Shown one piece after another: positions 22,501 through 36,357 of a stretch of DNA of 64,000 bases. Below the pieces are notes generated by a model. It made no database searches, was not told the DNA's origin, and saw only the letters and a program-made list of their open reading frames with translations. The stretch is taken from the NCBI GenBank assembly GCA_033964015.1, contig CM066916.1:15354501-15418500 (forward strand), read 5' to 3'. Each line of letters starts with the position of its first letter. Positions within the stretch are counted from its first letter, which is position 1. The position numbers were made by a program, and so were the translations under genes. The stretch comes from Scolanthus callimorphus (Eukaryota; Cnidaria; Anthozoa; Actiniaria; Edwardsiidae).

Positions 22501-25500
22501 CATAGTAGTTGCCTGCCAGGCCGATCACTGGAAGACTTTTCGCGGGGAGTTTGTTTTTCCTCGCCAAGATACAAATGTTCTTGTAAAGGGCATTCCATTT
22601 AAACGGCACGAGCATATTGTCTTCGTTTGCGGGAGATCTCAAACGCAATATTACATGTTTCTTCCTTATGCGAAATTTTTAACATGACAACTGATATAGA
22701 AATTGCGGGAATAACTCCACAGGAAATTTCTTGTGATCTCAGGGCTTCAGGCTTCAGGTTTCGCGAGTTCCCCCCTTTCGCTCACCCTAAAATTATGAAA
22801 TGATCCTTTGCCCGTACGATATCTCGTCCTCTATTTTGATACAAAAGATATATCATACGATTCTATTCAAAAAGTGGTTCCGCCGTTTTGAAAATGCCTA
22901 TGCCAAGTTATCAAACCGTTGACCAAAACCTCGCAGATTCCGAGGGACCAAAAAGAGCAAAACGAGGGCCTTAATTTAGAAGGGGCGAGAAGTAAAATTC
23001 TATTTTCAGGTAGCCTGCTGTTAGGATACTCTAAACAGTCTTAAAATGCGAAAAATGGTATAAATTGACTATTTTTATTAGGATATACAAGGAGAGATTT
23101 GAAAAATCTCGTTCCCGTTGAAGCATCTTGATTCCCATTCTCGGTAGACAAATCCCGTTCACGGTAACCCAAATCCCGTTTTCCCGGCCTATAAAAAGGC
23201 GAATCCCGGCTCCCGTTTTACCCTTTCAGGACCCTGTGTTGAATTCTGACGGACTAGAACTTTATCAAACGAGAAAATCAGTTTTCGACGAATAATTATT
23301 GATTTTATTAATAGTGTTTTGATAATAATGAGAATATCATGTGTTCTGTGTTCTACTTTTCGAAAGCTTTAAAATGATATTTACTACATGTACGTGAAAA
23401 AACTAACCTAAGGTTAATTCATATGGGGCCCATAATGGACAGCCTTCTTAGAATTCTACGAAAATATTCTATGATCGGTGTGACTTCCGTGTTGCCATAT
23501 TACTGTGTATAAACTATACCATTTACTTAGCAAGGGGGATATAAACGGGTAACCCCCACCCCCCAATCCAAAGTAAACTGTGTACACCAAACCTGGAGCA
23601 GAGTCCAAAGGATCGTCAATCTTGCATTTGAGTAACGCCCAGCTCCACAACATGTACGTAACACCTGCCAAAAATCCGATGACAAATGCACCGTAGGGGT
23701 AGACAACATTGCAGCCGGCGCAGATAGCAACCTTGGAATAAATAACAGATACCGTGGCATTAAACAAGTATCAAGATCAATATCAACATTTATCCTGTAA
23801 ATGCGTACTTTCCAGTCAAATCAGTGGTATAACTTCAATTCAGCAAAGAAAAATGCAGTATATTTTGAATATATGATTTGCTGGGAAGCGGGCTGGAAAC
23901 CGCAGACAAGAAAATGGTGTCTTTTATTCAGTTTGTCTACTTCAAGTTCTCAGAAGAAAATATTATAGCATTATCACCAGGCAGGCTGTGTAATATTTTT
24001 AATGCAATGATTGTTAACTTTGTAATACTGACGAACCCCTTATATTCGGAATTAGTCAAATCACACTAATGGTCTATTATCAATGATGAGTTCTGATTGG
24101 TTGAACTACTAGTAGGCTATAAGTTATAGCCAGAAAATGGCAATTGACCAGAACAAAAACATTTTTTGGCAATACAAATTGACCCTACTAGTGTGATTTG
24201 ACTAAAACAATTATTCCTCTCGCCCTCATGGCCGGCTCTGAGTCAATAGCCCATTCGGCCTTGTTAAATATTCACCCGTTGCAATCTGAAGCCCTCTAAG
24301 TATTTGATCATGCCACTTTTATTATAGATGTTATTATAGATATTCCTACTAGGAATAAGTATATTTTGTTTCATACATTTCCAAGCTTACTTTGCATGGT
24401 TATCTTCAACAATACATGTATCTATAAATTTGAGATGTTTTAAAAATACCATTCCAGTAAGACCTCCGTTGATAGTTGTCAACAAGCTCCAGTTTTTTCC
24501 ATTATCCAGTATCCCAGCCCTCTTGAAAAGAAGCGCCGTGATAGCTCCAGAGGCACCTACAATAAGAAGTCAGAGGAAAATGTCAAACTGGACATAATTG
24601 TTAAATTTCGGTGATCACGCACAAACGACGTTTTTTTAGGGGCGGGGGGGGGGAGTGCATTTTATCTGAAAAAGTTACGTTGATTGTGCTTTTTAAGAAT
24701 CTGTTTGGAGTGATGTGTTATTGTTGAGATATTAAGTAAAACAGTTCACTTGACCTGTTTATTACACCTTTAATACGGGGTTTTCACAACCAATCGCAAA
24801 GTTATTACATTAATTCTGAAAACCTATTAGGAGTAATTACAAAGTAATTACTAATTACGCACGACAGTCATCTCAAATCCGCTCTATCTGTAAAGACACG
24901 AATCTGCTTTCTTTTTCTTTTCTTTTTTATTTATTATCTGCTTTCTTAGATGAATTTCGCCACCCTATTTCAATTACGCCATTTTTTGGTCTTGGAGGTC
25001 ACGTGATCAAGCGAATTTTGTGGTCACAATAAGGAATCGCCCTCAAACTTATCAGTTTTACTAATTAAAGGGAACTTTTTCTCGTGCTGGGTTATCAAAT
25101 TTTAGCTTACTTGTCTATAAAAAATCGCATCTTTGAACGCATGACATTTGCGCCCACCTATTATATTGTGTAGAAAAATGACAATTCATGAAAAAAAACA
25201 TTTTTACCATACGGTCTGAGACGGCATCACTGACCTGAAATAAAAGTGTTCACGACAGCAAGTGCAATAGCATCAGCATCTCCAGCATTGGATATTGCTC
25301 CCTGGGATCCGCCATTGAAAGCCAAGAAGCCAACAAATAGAATAAAACCACCTAGGGCGGTCATCTGAAAATTTGTCACAACATTGATGTTGGTATTACA
25401 TATCTCACGAAAACAAATTGAGGCTACAGAAGCGACAGATCAAACCTGGCGATTTTTCTTTTTATATATTCCCAATTAATTCGCCTCAATATTCTCGATT

Positions 25501-28500
25501 GGTTCGTTTTTTTTACGCCCCGAATTGCAGAGTAGCTTTTATCAACAGCTACCCTATTAACCTTCCGTCCTCTCAGAACTGCTCATCAATGCCGATTTTT
25601 TTCTCCTGCTTCTCAAACTAAATCCTACAGCGAGCGTATCCTCTTTCAAATCCCTTTTAAAAACGTTTCCTTTTTTCACAATTTTCTGACGATATTAGTT
25701 CTATTTTATCCCTGCGCTCATGTAACTGCTCGTTTTCTTTCTTTTTACCACTTGAACTCTTTCTCCTCATTAATTTTATTAGATGCTTTTTAGCCATTTT
25801 TATATTTATCATGTTGATTAATAAATTATTGCTTTTCGTTCTATTTTTTTTTTTACTTTACAATTGTAAGAGCATTGAGCCTGCAGTAGAATGCTCCTAA
25901 AACTTATATAATTATTATTATTATTATTATTATTATTATCATTATTAGTTTTTCTTGCAAGCAATGTAAGCCTTGCACTGACGATGAGCACTATCATGGT
26001 TAGTGTGGTTCTCTCACGTCCCAATGGTTCTGGCTAAAATAAGAGAGGCGCGGGACCATCTGGTTCTAATAATCAAGGTATCATTATCATTACTATTACT
26101 GTATAATTATAAGAGTATTTTATTGACCAATGAAACGAAAATGTCTGTAGGATAGGTTGGGCTTTGGAGGTTATACCTGAAATATCCATTTCAAACGATG
26201 AAGCGTTGCGCATTATGAAATGTGTACCATAGAGTGGAAATCATAAGTTACATTTCGAAAACTTTATTTACCGGAACTGTGTGGCCTGGAATATCGACTG
26301 GTTTTCCGTCCTTGAAGCGACCAATTCGAGCCCCGAGAATAGCTGCGCCAACCAATGCGCATGTTCCTCCCACAACGTGCACAACGCCGCTGCCCGCAAA
26401 GTCCTGCAGACAAAATTAGTGGAAGAGAAATTGAGCACATGTCGTATTGTTGTAAAAAGGCACGGTATGACACGGCAATTCGCCTTGTGAACAATAAGCC
26501 AATCACAACACTTCACATGACTGATCAACCAATCTAATTTCTTAGACACGGCACCACACAATATCATTATCGCCAACACAACGCACAGTTTGCTCTTAAG
26601 GTTGGTTTCCATATGTTGCAACTGTCGCAGTTGTCGAGGACTAAACTTACTCTGTAACAGTTTTCTGCGACAGCTGCAACTATGGAAACCGGAGGAGTTT
26701 GCGACGCTGCGACCCTCACAGCTTCTTCAACATTCTCTCCGACAGTGTCCCCCAATATAATTTTGCTTCCACCACCCTGAAAGGGGGCATATTATAAGGA
26801 AAGATTACATGCCATGTATGTTATGTTGACAGTAGTGTTGCCTTCTGTGTAGGAGACACCCTTGTAGAGCCAGCCGTGTTCATCCCATCCCCAGTGAGAC
26901 ACGACAGGGTAAATGAATCCTACAGAAAGATAAACCAGGTGGGTTTTGTTACTGTCAATGACGTAGTTTTGTTTGTAGCACCAAGGGGGGAAATTACGCG
27001 CCACATAGCAGGTGAAAATGGAACCCATCAGTAACATATGCTCTGATAAACATTTCAGTCTAGCCCTACCTGTCAGGAAAATGGAGTAGATCAGATAGGT
27101 CTTGAACTCTGTCCTCTCGGCCATAGCACCGCTGACAATAGTAGCAGAGGTAGCAGCAAAGACAAATTGGAAGAACCAATGGGAGAACTTATCAGAAGCC
27201 AGGTATGATAGAGCGAAATTCCATTCACCAATGAAAGGGTTTCCTTCGCTTCCGAAAGCGAAGGCATATCCGAACAACCAATAGGCTAACGCTCCAATAA
27301 CTAGATGAAAAAAAAAGTCAAAAAAGATTATTAGGTTTAATCAATCACCATTAATTTTCAGTGTCTCTTTGTGAAACCTGGTTATTCCAAATCGTTTCAG
27401 AGTCATCAGCCCAAATATGTGAGAACTGAATTTGGACCATTGACTCTTTAATCGGTCGCAACCTCTCAGCAGCAGTGCCATGATCTAAAACGTCCACAAT
27501 TGCTCGGAGTGAGCGCAGCGAGCGAAAGAGCAAAACTAATCTTGCTTTTCGCCTTGGGTTCCTACCGTCCTTCCTTCCTTCCTTCCATGCCATGTCCGAG
27601 AGGTACTCGGAACCATGCGATCGGGGTTGCTGCGTATTTTTGCATATACTGAACTACAGTACAGTATAGCCACGAGTATGCCACAGGGCTCCTAATAAAA
27701 GGTTTGGTTTAATTGCGCATGAGCGACAGGTCAGGTACAGCCACGAGTATGCCATAGTATGCTTATGATAGCGGCAAGTACCTGTACAGACATGTTGAGG
27801 TTCGCCTGATTATAAAGCTGCCATCGCCTTTGGGTTCATTCCATCCTTACATGGCATGTCCGAGAGGTACTGGGAGCCACAGCCATGAGTGCGTCATGGA
27901 CCCCAAAGGCTCCGAGCACTCTTTCAATAAATTTCTAGTAATAGACGTAATAATGTCCAATGCCTTCTTCCAGTGGAATCTCAGCTCCAATTTTATTGCC
28001 TTTACACACTCTGCGTCCTTGATAATGTGATTACCCAGGAGGGGGTGCGAAATCTTTACCCAGAAGGCTAGGCGAAGCCTTAAGACAGGCTGTACAGCAC
28101 GTGCCACAATCCTTCTCTCTAAAACACAGGAAACCCGGAATTCTAGCTCACTGCTTTTTCTAACTGGTTTTAGTATATTATACTCACAGACATCGAGGAC
28201 GTTCTTGATCAAGATGTTTGTAGTGTTCTTGGATCGCACAGACCCGGCCTCCAGGAAAGCAAACCCACACTGCATAACTGTGATAAGAAACAGAGTGATT
28301 GAGCGTCAACTTAGGAAATAAATTAATATGATATATAAATTAAGATGTTTATTTAACATGGCGTGTTTACAACTATACAAATAAGGATTCGGTGGATTCG
28401 AGTTTGTATCGATCTTGATAATACACTTCTCCAAGCGTGTGTTCTTGCCTCTCGAGCGATCAGTTGGAATGCCTTCCCATTGGGCACTCCATCGACTATT

Positions 28501-31500
28501 TCGAGATACAAGTTACGAAGTTGCAAGTTACAAGTCATTTTCTTGTAGGCTTTGGCTAGGCGAAACCTTTTTTTTTTGTATTTTAACATCTTTATTTGTT
28601 TTAATTTCTTACAAAATAGACAATTACAAAGGCTAGGCGAAACCTGATTTGCAAGATGCAATGCGCGGGCTCGGTCTTATATACTGCTGCGTACTATCTT
28701 TACGACGGTATTTAATGTCAACAAAAGGCATCTTCGGGCATGTATTTAGTATTCGCTTTTGGTTTGCAACGTGATGCAGACCCAGCGATTTATGAACCCA
28801 CAGGCTTGAAATATGAAGATGAAATTTTTGTATAAAGCAAAAGAAACAGGAAAAACCCATTAGTAGCTATTTAATCACAGGTGACCCAGGACAATTGTTT
28901 GTGTACTACAACATCGAAGTTGACAGTATTATAGGGTTTATATGGGGATTGTGGTAAGGGATGTTTGGACCTGGAAATTTTTAGGAAATTATCAATAAAA
29001 GTTACTGAAACTTACCATGTTGTTAGTTGTGGTTGTTATTGATGTTCCTGTGAAGTTTCACGGATTTATCTTCAATTCGCCCCCCCCCCTTCCCCCCCCA
29101 ACTAACAACATGGTAAGTTTCGGTAACTTTTATTGATAATTTCCTAAAAATTTCCAGGTCCAAACATACCTTACCACAATCCCATATAAACCCTAGGTTT
29201 ATAAGGACTTTTTTCAGGCCGGCCTCATGTAAACGCATGTAAAGAAATATGTTAGAGCCGCGGATACGAACTCAGATCGCTCTGAGTTCGTACCGGTCTC
29301 ATGTAATCACCGCTTAACTAGGAATTTCATAAAATTTGTACCACCTAAAAATAAAATATCAGAATCTAATGTGAAAAAGGACGTTTAAATCGTTTTGTTT
29401 TGTTTGAAATTTTCATTTGAAATGCTAAAATATTTTGATAACATAGAGCTATATTATCGAAACTTTGGTTTTTGTTCATGCTCAAATTCTGTCAGGTTTT
29501 GGTTAAAATTTCAATCAAGGAAAAATGCGTGCGGCTTGTTCAGTTTATAAGCAGTTTAATTGTGAATGACTCCTTGAAACTTTTTTCCAAGTGTATTATT
29601 AATACGAAATCATACGACGTGCGGCTCGTGCAATTTTGATACTTTTTGAAAAACCTTCTCGTGCAAATAAATTCCAAATTGAACTCGAAGTCGTATGATT
29701 TCCTATACAAAAAGCTCTCAAAGCCTGCGTGAAATCACCCAGAGCAGATTGATTGACGGAAGCCAAACCATGCGTTTGTCAGTTGGCTTAGAGTTCGCAT
29801 TATTATGAAAATTGCAGTAAGTAAACATGGTCTTGGATGTGAATGGGGTTTAAGTTTGTACTTAGTCCAAAAGCTCTAATATTCTTTAAAATATTCCGGC
29901 AATTCCTTAATAGTATAAAATATTCTTATTCCAAATATCATTGAGTAAAACTCAAGGTAAAAAATGTCCAATCTCATTTCAAAGTTGATATTCAATATTC
30001 AACATTCCATTTTACAACCGATCGTGTGAGGGACGTTGCACGTGTTTCAGGATTTGTTTCTTTCGGTTCGGTGCTCAGGCCAAGATTATTCACAAGGCAA
30101 AGGTATTTTTATGCAAACCGGCATGGATGTCAATACACTTGTGACACGCCTCAGAAGGAGGGGCTTTGAAGGAGATAACATTTTGGTTTCTCATGTTGAA
30201 CCCTTTATGGCTTCCTTAGATTGGTTACAGACAAGTTGATTGTCCAAAAAGTGAGACGGCACTCATGTCACACGATTCTAGTGCCTACTATCTGCGGGTC
30301 GAAGTTATTTCTTAAAAATTCTTACAAATTTTGTTTTTGTTGTTTCAATTAACGTTGCTCATGATAATTATTATTCTTGGCCATTGACGCAGCACTTCAT
30401 ATCAAATTATGGCTCGCCTTACCTCGCCTTAAGGAACTATGTGTCCAAAACAAAAAATGTAACTGCGAGATAAAGACTGATCCTCAGAGAGAAGTTATGA
30501 AAACACTTTCGAATCAAGAAAGGAAATTCATCATAGAGCACTAACAATTTGTAGAACTACACCAATGAAGCTAAACATTTTGACAAAAAGCCCCAAGGCT
30601 ATTTGATACAGTTTCTGCATCGCACGAAAAAAAGGAAAATTATGATAATCCCTCAAGATCACATATTTTCTTTAGTCTCAGTAAATAGCATCTAGCATTA
30701 CAATTCTATACATCTTATTCAAATCTCAATGGAAATTTGCGATGAGAGCCACTATAACTTAAAGTATTTTGGCTTGTCCGATGGATTAGATAAAATAAAA
30801 GGTTACTTACAGAAGACAAGAGTGCCCATAGTTATGAGAAAAACTGGTCACTATTCCCTTTAAAGATTTGCAACTCCTTTTCTATCTCTGAAGAGTCCAT
30901 ATCGGCGACTTTTGGGTTACAAGAAGCGAGCTATCGGCTTCTACTCGGAATCAGGCTGTGGGCGGCAATGTAGCCTTGTAGAACCAGTGCTAGACTTTAT
31001 CATTATTCTGCTGTATTCTGATTGGATCGGATACTAGGTCCATTTCATAATTGGTCATCGTGCTGATATAACAAATGACACGTGAGCGGACACGGGATGG
31101 ATGAGAACCGTGTTATCAATGTTTCCGTGGATCGATTATTGTTTTTCCGAGCGCTCACTACTGGGCAAATAACGTGCTTCATTGGCAAATCACCAAGCCT
31201 CCTTTCAGTTCGAGGACGGTTAAGCAGGGGCGTAGCTAATCGGGCTCCTAGGGTGTACGTGACCCCCTTTAGGGACGAAAAATATAGCGCCCTTTTTTTT
31301 GTGAACCATGATCGATCTCTGTTTGGCATATTAATACCAATGGATGATGTCAGCGTGAACAGCGTTATAGGGATGTTTTTATTTAGAAACGTGACTAATA
31401 TTTTAGGTGTTATTATATAATACCCCTATTGCCCAAGGGGTATTGTGTAATATTGCTGCGGGTCGAAGTTATTTCTTAAAAATTATCTTACAAATTTGTT

Positions 31501-34500
31501 TTTGTTGTTTCAATTAACGTTGCTCATGATAATTATTATTCTTGGCCATTGACGCAGCACTTCATACAGCCGATTGCGTTTGAGCGTTTTACCCTAACAG
31601 TTCGCACGTTATGTTTGAACGTTTGAAAGTTACGTTTCTAGGATGAAACGAGACGTTTCTATGGCGAACCAAAGAGTTCTGTCCTCTCTGATTGGTCAGT
31701 GAAAAATACACATGGCGGTTGCCCTTGGAAACGTCCGACTTTTTGTCTCACAACGCAACTTTCAAACGTTCAAACGTAACGTGCGAACTGTTAGGGTAAA
31801 ACGCTCAAACGCAATCGGCTGTATCAAATTATGGCTCAAAGTAGTAAAGACAATGTTGAGTGTTATAGTTTGGCGTCAAAGAAGAATAAAAAGCCACTCC
31901 ATTATGATTCATTAGCTGTATTCACACTAGAGACGGAAAACTCTGTCTTATGTCAATTCTACTCAAAAACACTTGCTTGTTATCTGTCTAAACTTTCTTC
32001 TTCAAAAAAATTGTTTTCGCGTGATCACTGAAGAACAGGGAACCATATTCAAGGCGAGAAACTCGTCTCAGTCGAATAGTGTGAATACAGCTAATGTTCT
32101 CGGTGCATGGTTCACGGAGCAGCGTTAATCGAAATCCGCTTCAGGAATATGGTGCAGTTCTGTACAATCATATGTCTTGAATATTGACCAAGCAGGGAAA
32201 GAAAAACATAAAAGAGACTAATGAAGATTGATAGAATTAAGACAGTCGTCTAGATTTCATAAAATATTAGCAGCTGAATCACGAATTGATATATGTTTCA
32301 TAAATAAAGATAAAGCGATAAACATTTATAATAATAACTATTACAAAACTATTCATGGATAACATTGGAACTATATATTAATATAGCTTGCATTATTATA
32401 GAAAAGAACTTTTCCTTACTCGGTTTTTGCGGAAGTGCGGAGACCTAAAACGCACTTGCTCATAAGCTTGATAGAAAATGAGTTGCTGGAGGGAGTAGCT
32501 TGCTGGGGAATGGAAAAAAGAACTTCATAAACTTCATAGCCTTTTACCACCCGTGAATAGTGCAAATATATCTCTTAGACGGCAACGCTTTTTCGTGTTC
32601 CTAAATTTAAGACCAACCGCTTCGGCAATAATTTTATTATTAGAAACTGTCTTTTGCGGTATACATAGGCCAATGATTTTTAGTACATATTTGTGTAAAT
32701 AGTTCCCTTATAAATATATCCTTAAATTTTATAATTACCTTTTCAACTTTTATTAATTAAATAATTTGTAAATAATAGCGGAACTCCTGTGGAGCCCCAT
32801 AGGCTAATGTATGAAAATAAAACAAAAGGAATAAAAGTACCCTTCGAGCTATATTCGAGTGGTTGTATTTTCCGTTGGACAGCCGCTGGTCTAAGTACCG
32901 TCGGCTTATTTCTGAGTGCGTACATGGTGTGTTGCCATGGGTTACCATATTCATCTTGGGCAGCGCTTGTGCAAGTCAAGATTTCGTCCGCCATCTGCAG
33001 TTTCTTGTAGCTTGTATCATTGTTATATTGGGCACAAAACTTTGAAAGAACCACTTTCGGAGATGTTCGAAAAAGATACATGAAGCCTTTGGGTTACCTG
33101 TCTTTGGCTGGTTGCTGGCAGAATGGACTGGGATCAGGGAAGGATGAGTAATCGATAAAGTGGTTTATTCAGCCCGGATGATCATAACAGGAAGAAAGAG
33201 GTTTAAAATCAAGCTATGAATCATTCTAGATAATACAAAAGCAAGGAAAATAATTTGCAGCTTTGTTACAGCTCAACACGGAATAAATTAAATTGTCATA
33301 GACACGCAATTCTCACGGTATTTAGCCAGCCTTTGCAGAAAAGAAAACATGTCGCTCGAACTGTTAGGAGAAAACTCAATATTTGTACATGGAAAGAACA
33401 ATGCACGACTCGCTTCTCACAGGACATCCTTGGAGCTGAATAAGTTTCTAACGACAGAAATGCTTTGGCATCAAGATTCCTTCAAGAAGAAAATATACGA
33501 TATTCAGGTAAGTTTTAAAGTAAGTTAGTTCCAAAGTTGAGTGCCTTTGCTCATTGAAAATGCAACACATGAATCGCTAGGATATCATTTTTAAACTACT
33601 CTATCTATACTTCATATCCTTTGTACTTGCAATAAGATAATTTTAAATTCACATTGGAATCATGTTTCAGTCCCCTGTGATTCATTCAGCAACTCTCTTT
33701 AATTTGACTATTGTGTGTTTCCAAAAAATATCCATACCCTCCCCACGGAAGGGATTGGATATTCCAGAGGGGTGGGGGGGGGGGTCAAAGGCCTAGGAAT
33801 TTCCAGAGGGGTGGGGGGTTAACGACCGGAAAAATTTTTCCAGATGGTTAGCAAACCGCATTTCTCGTACCGAGTCGAACGCGCTAAGTTTTGCATGAAT
33901 GTTTTTGTTTTTCGCTGAAAAGACGTTGTTCACGCTTTCTACAATTAATTAATCACCTTTTCAAAAACAATGAAATATAGTAAAATTAACTTCTTGTTTT
34001 GTCATTTGAGAATCCCTCTGTTTTCTGTAGCGAAACTGCTAAGAAGCGTGTCTAGAATCCTCCGCGCAAAATTCGTCGAAGAGACACGTTCGAGAAAACT
34101 AGTGATTTGCTCCTAAAGAAGCTGTGATTTGGCTTTCTAGTCCCAAGTCTCAAGTATTACAGAAATGTATTTCCTTGTCAATAGTCTAGCATATCAAAGA
34201 AGAACTCTGAATATCAAAGAAAAATTCTGGTCAAAGAATTTATTTCTTTATTTTACGCTAGCGATGCGCGATCAGGCGTGACATTTCGCACGATCATGTT
34301 CACCAGGGAATAATAACAACTGAATGGCTTCCCTCAAGAGTGGATTACCAAGAGTTTCCCATTCTCGTACCCAGAGCTCCCCGGCTCGTCTGCTCGCAGG
34401 GGAGGCTCTGGTGACATCCATTTGAGGACCTTTGCTGATTGGCTGGTTTTGAACGTTGGTGCATGCGCAGAAAGATCTTTCTCTCAACGGCTCTGTATCA

Positions 34501-36324
34501 AATCTCGCGCATGCGTCAGTGGCTGTCACCAGAGCCTCCCCCGCGAGGAGACGAGCCGGGGAGCTCTGGGTAAGAGAATGAGAGTTTCCATATTTATTAT
34601 ATGCGCACGCATCACCGTCAGAAAAGTGTCTATTTTTAGAACAAGATTTCCCGCGAAAATGCGCCTGCCACAGGGTTCCCGCTTTCTCGCCACGCGAAGA
34701 GTTATGAGATCCAGCCTAAAATTAAATCGCAGATCAATCGAAAATCTTTTAAAGTCGCAAAGATAAGGTAGGATATTCTCTTTTTTGTGTGTTGTGGGTA
34801 TACGATGAATTCAGGGGAATCAAGAGGGGATTTGAGGAACAACAGTAACCTTTTTTAACTGGTCTCATTGTGCTAATGTTAAGTTATGGGAAGGAGACCT
34901 GGCGAGCCTAGTGATTGCGTGGAAACGAAACTGGGGGAGGGTGGGTGGGAACAGCGAAAAGGCACCGCCAGGCCCCAGGAGCACAACGAGATGAAAAACA
35001 CAAAATAAATTAGCAGGACGGTAGAAGCGCCCGGCCTTCACGAGTAGAGCCAACAAGTGAATACTAATGAGTAGCACCTTACATTTGCACTAATGGGGAC
35101 CAGTTAAAATAGTAACCTTTTTTAACTGGTCTCATTGTGCTAATGTTAAGTTATGGGAAGGAGACCTGGCTTCGCCCCTATGAAGCTGTAAAGCTAGGCC
35201 CAAAATGCGCTGGGCCCAACAGCGGAGACAGGAGCGGAACCCATAACACAAATATCTCCAAAGAAGCGTTACTACACTTCCCCAAAAAACTCCCATAGCC
35301 CAATACTAAAACTCCCTATACACAAAACTCCCATTACTCAAAACTCCCATTACTCAAAACACCCATTACTCAAAACTCCCAATACTCACAACTTGATACA
35401 GTAAACGCTGAGCCATGGGGTCGACGATCAGCTGGGCTGAATAACGATATAGTTTATAAAAAATCGCATAAGCCATAAACATAGAAACTGAACTGACAGA
35501 GTTAAACTATACATAGCAAACAAGGTAAGGGACAAAAATCTAATAGCTTGGGGCTGCAATAGCTCCAGCCGACCGTCGACCCCAGGCCCGGAACAAGTCC
35601 CGGGTGATGTAAGAGCCAAGAGCAGACTCCCCCAGGGTCGACGAAAAAATTACAAAGTACAGTGACAGACCCAGTATAACACGCGTGACCCGATGTCACG
35701 CCATGCGCATTCACACACATACATGCAAGACTTGTGTGACAGACCCAGAATAAAACACGCGTGACCCGATGTCACGCCATGCGCATTCACCCCGTATAAA
35801 ACACGCGTGACCCGATGTCACGCCATGCGCATTCAGACACATATACATGCAAGACTTGTGTGACAGATCCAGTATAAAACATGCGTGACCCGATGTCACA
35901 CCATGCGCATTCACACATACATGCATGACTCGTGTGACAGACCCAGCAATAAAGTATAAACGTATGCGAAAGACAGATGGAATATATTCCGAAATTCCAG
36001 CCCCCTGCTGGCTTCACTGGTGGAATTAACAGAACTAACTCCCAGCCCCCTGCTGGCTTCACCACTGGACATATTCTCCAAATCACAGCAGCCCCGTCTG
36101 CTGGTTTCTCCAAATCACAGCAGCCCCGTCTGCTGGTTTCTCCAAATCACAGCAGCCCCGTCTGCTGGCTTCACCGGTGGATTTAACACTTTAAGACTAA
36201 CGAAAATAATCCAGCCCCCTTGCTGGTTCACCGGTGGACATATCGCTTGTCTAAGAATTAACATAAACAACGGATATTTGCCGACACTATGTCCACGCTT
36301 ACTGAACCGAAATAAAGAGAACAC

Positions 36325-36357
<33 letters not shown>

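Larger units (their letters stand above)
30510..31070. repeat. Duplicated block, copy 1: AMT B promoter plus exon 1
   Basis: Matches 52170-52960 from intron sequence through exon 1 into the upstream flank. Shared landmarks are the AAGCCCCAAGGC stretch, the exon, CGGCGACTTTT just upstream of the ATG, TAGCCTTGTAGAAC, and a CCAAT box. The other copy has roughly 250 bp of extra intron sequence. The copies are well diverged. Confidence 0.85.

Noticed and set aside
4970..24266. Shared fold-back units in both AMT genes as proof of segmental duplication
   Set aside because: They lie in different introns (6 in A, 7 in B), so they are independent insertions.
26567..26790. Extra AMT B exon between exons 4 and 5 (frame with [17 protein letters not shown])
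   Set aside because: It runs into a fold-back element, has no counterpart in AMT A, and does not fix the phase after the GT at 26809.
35650..36235. CRISPR-like array
   Set aside because: Spacers are not unique, units degrade gradually, and the genome is eukaryotic; these are minisatellites.
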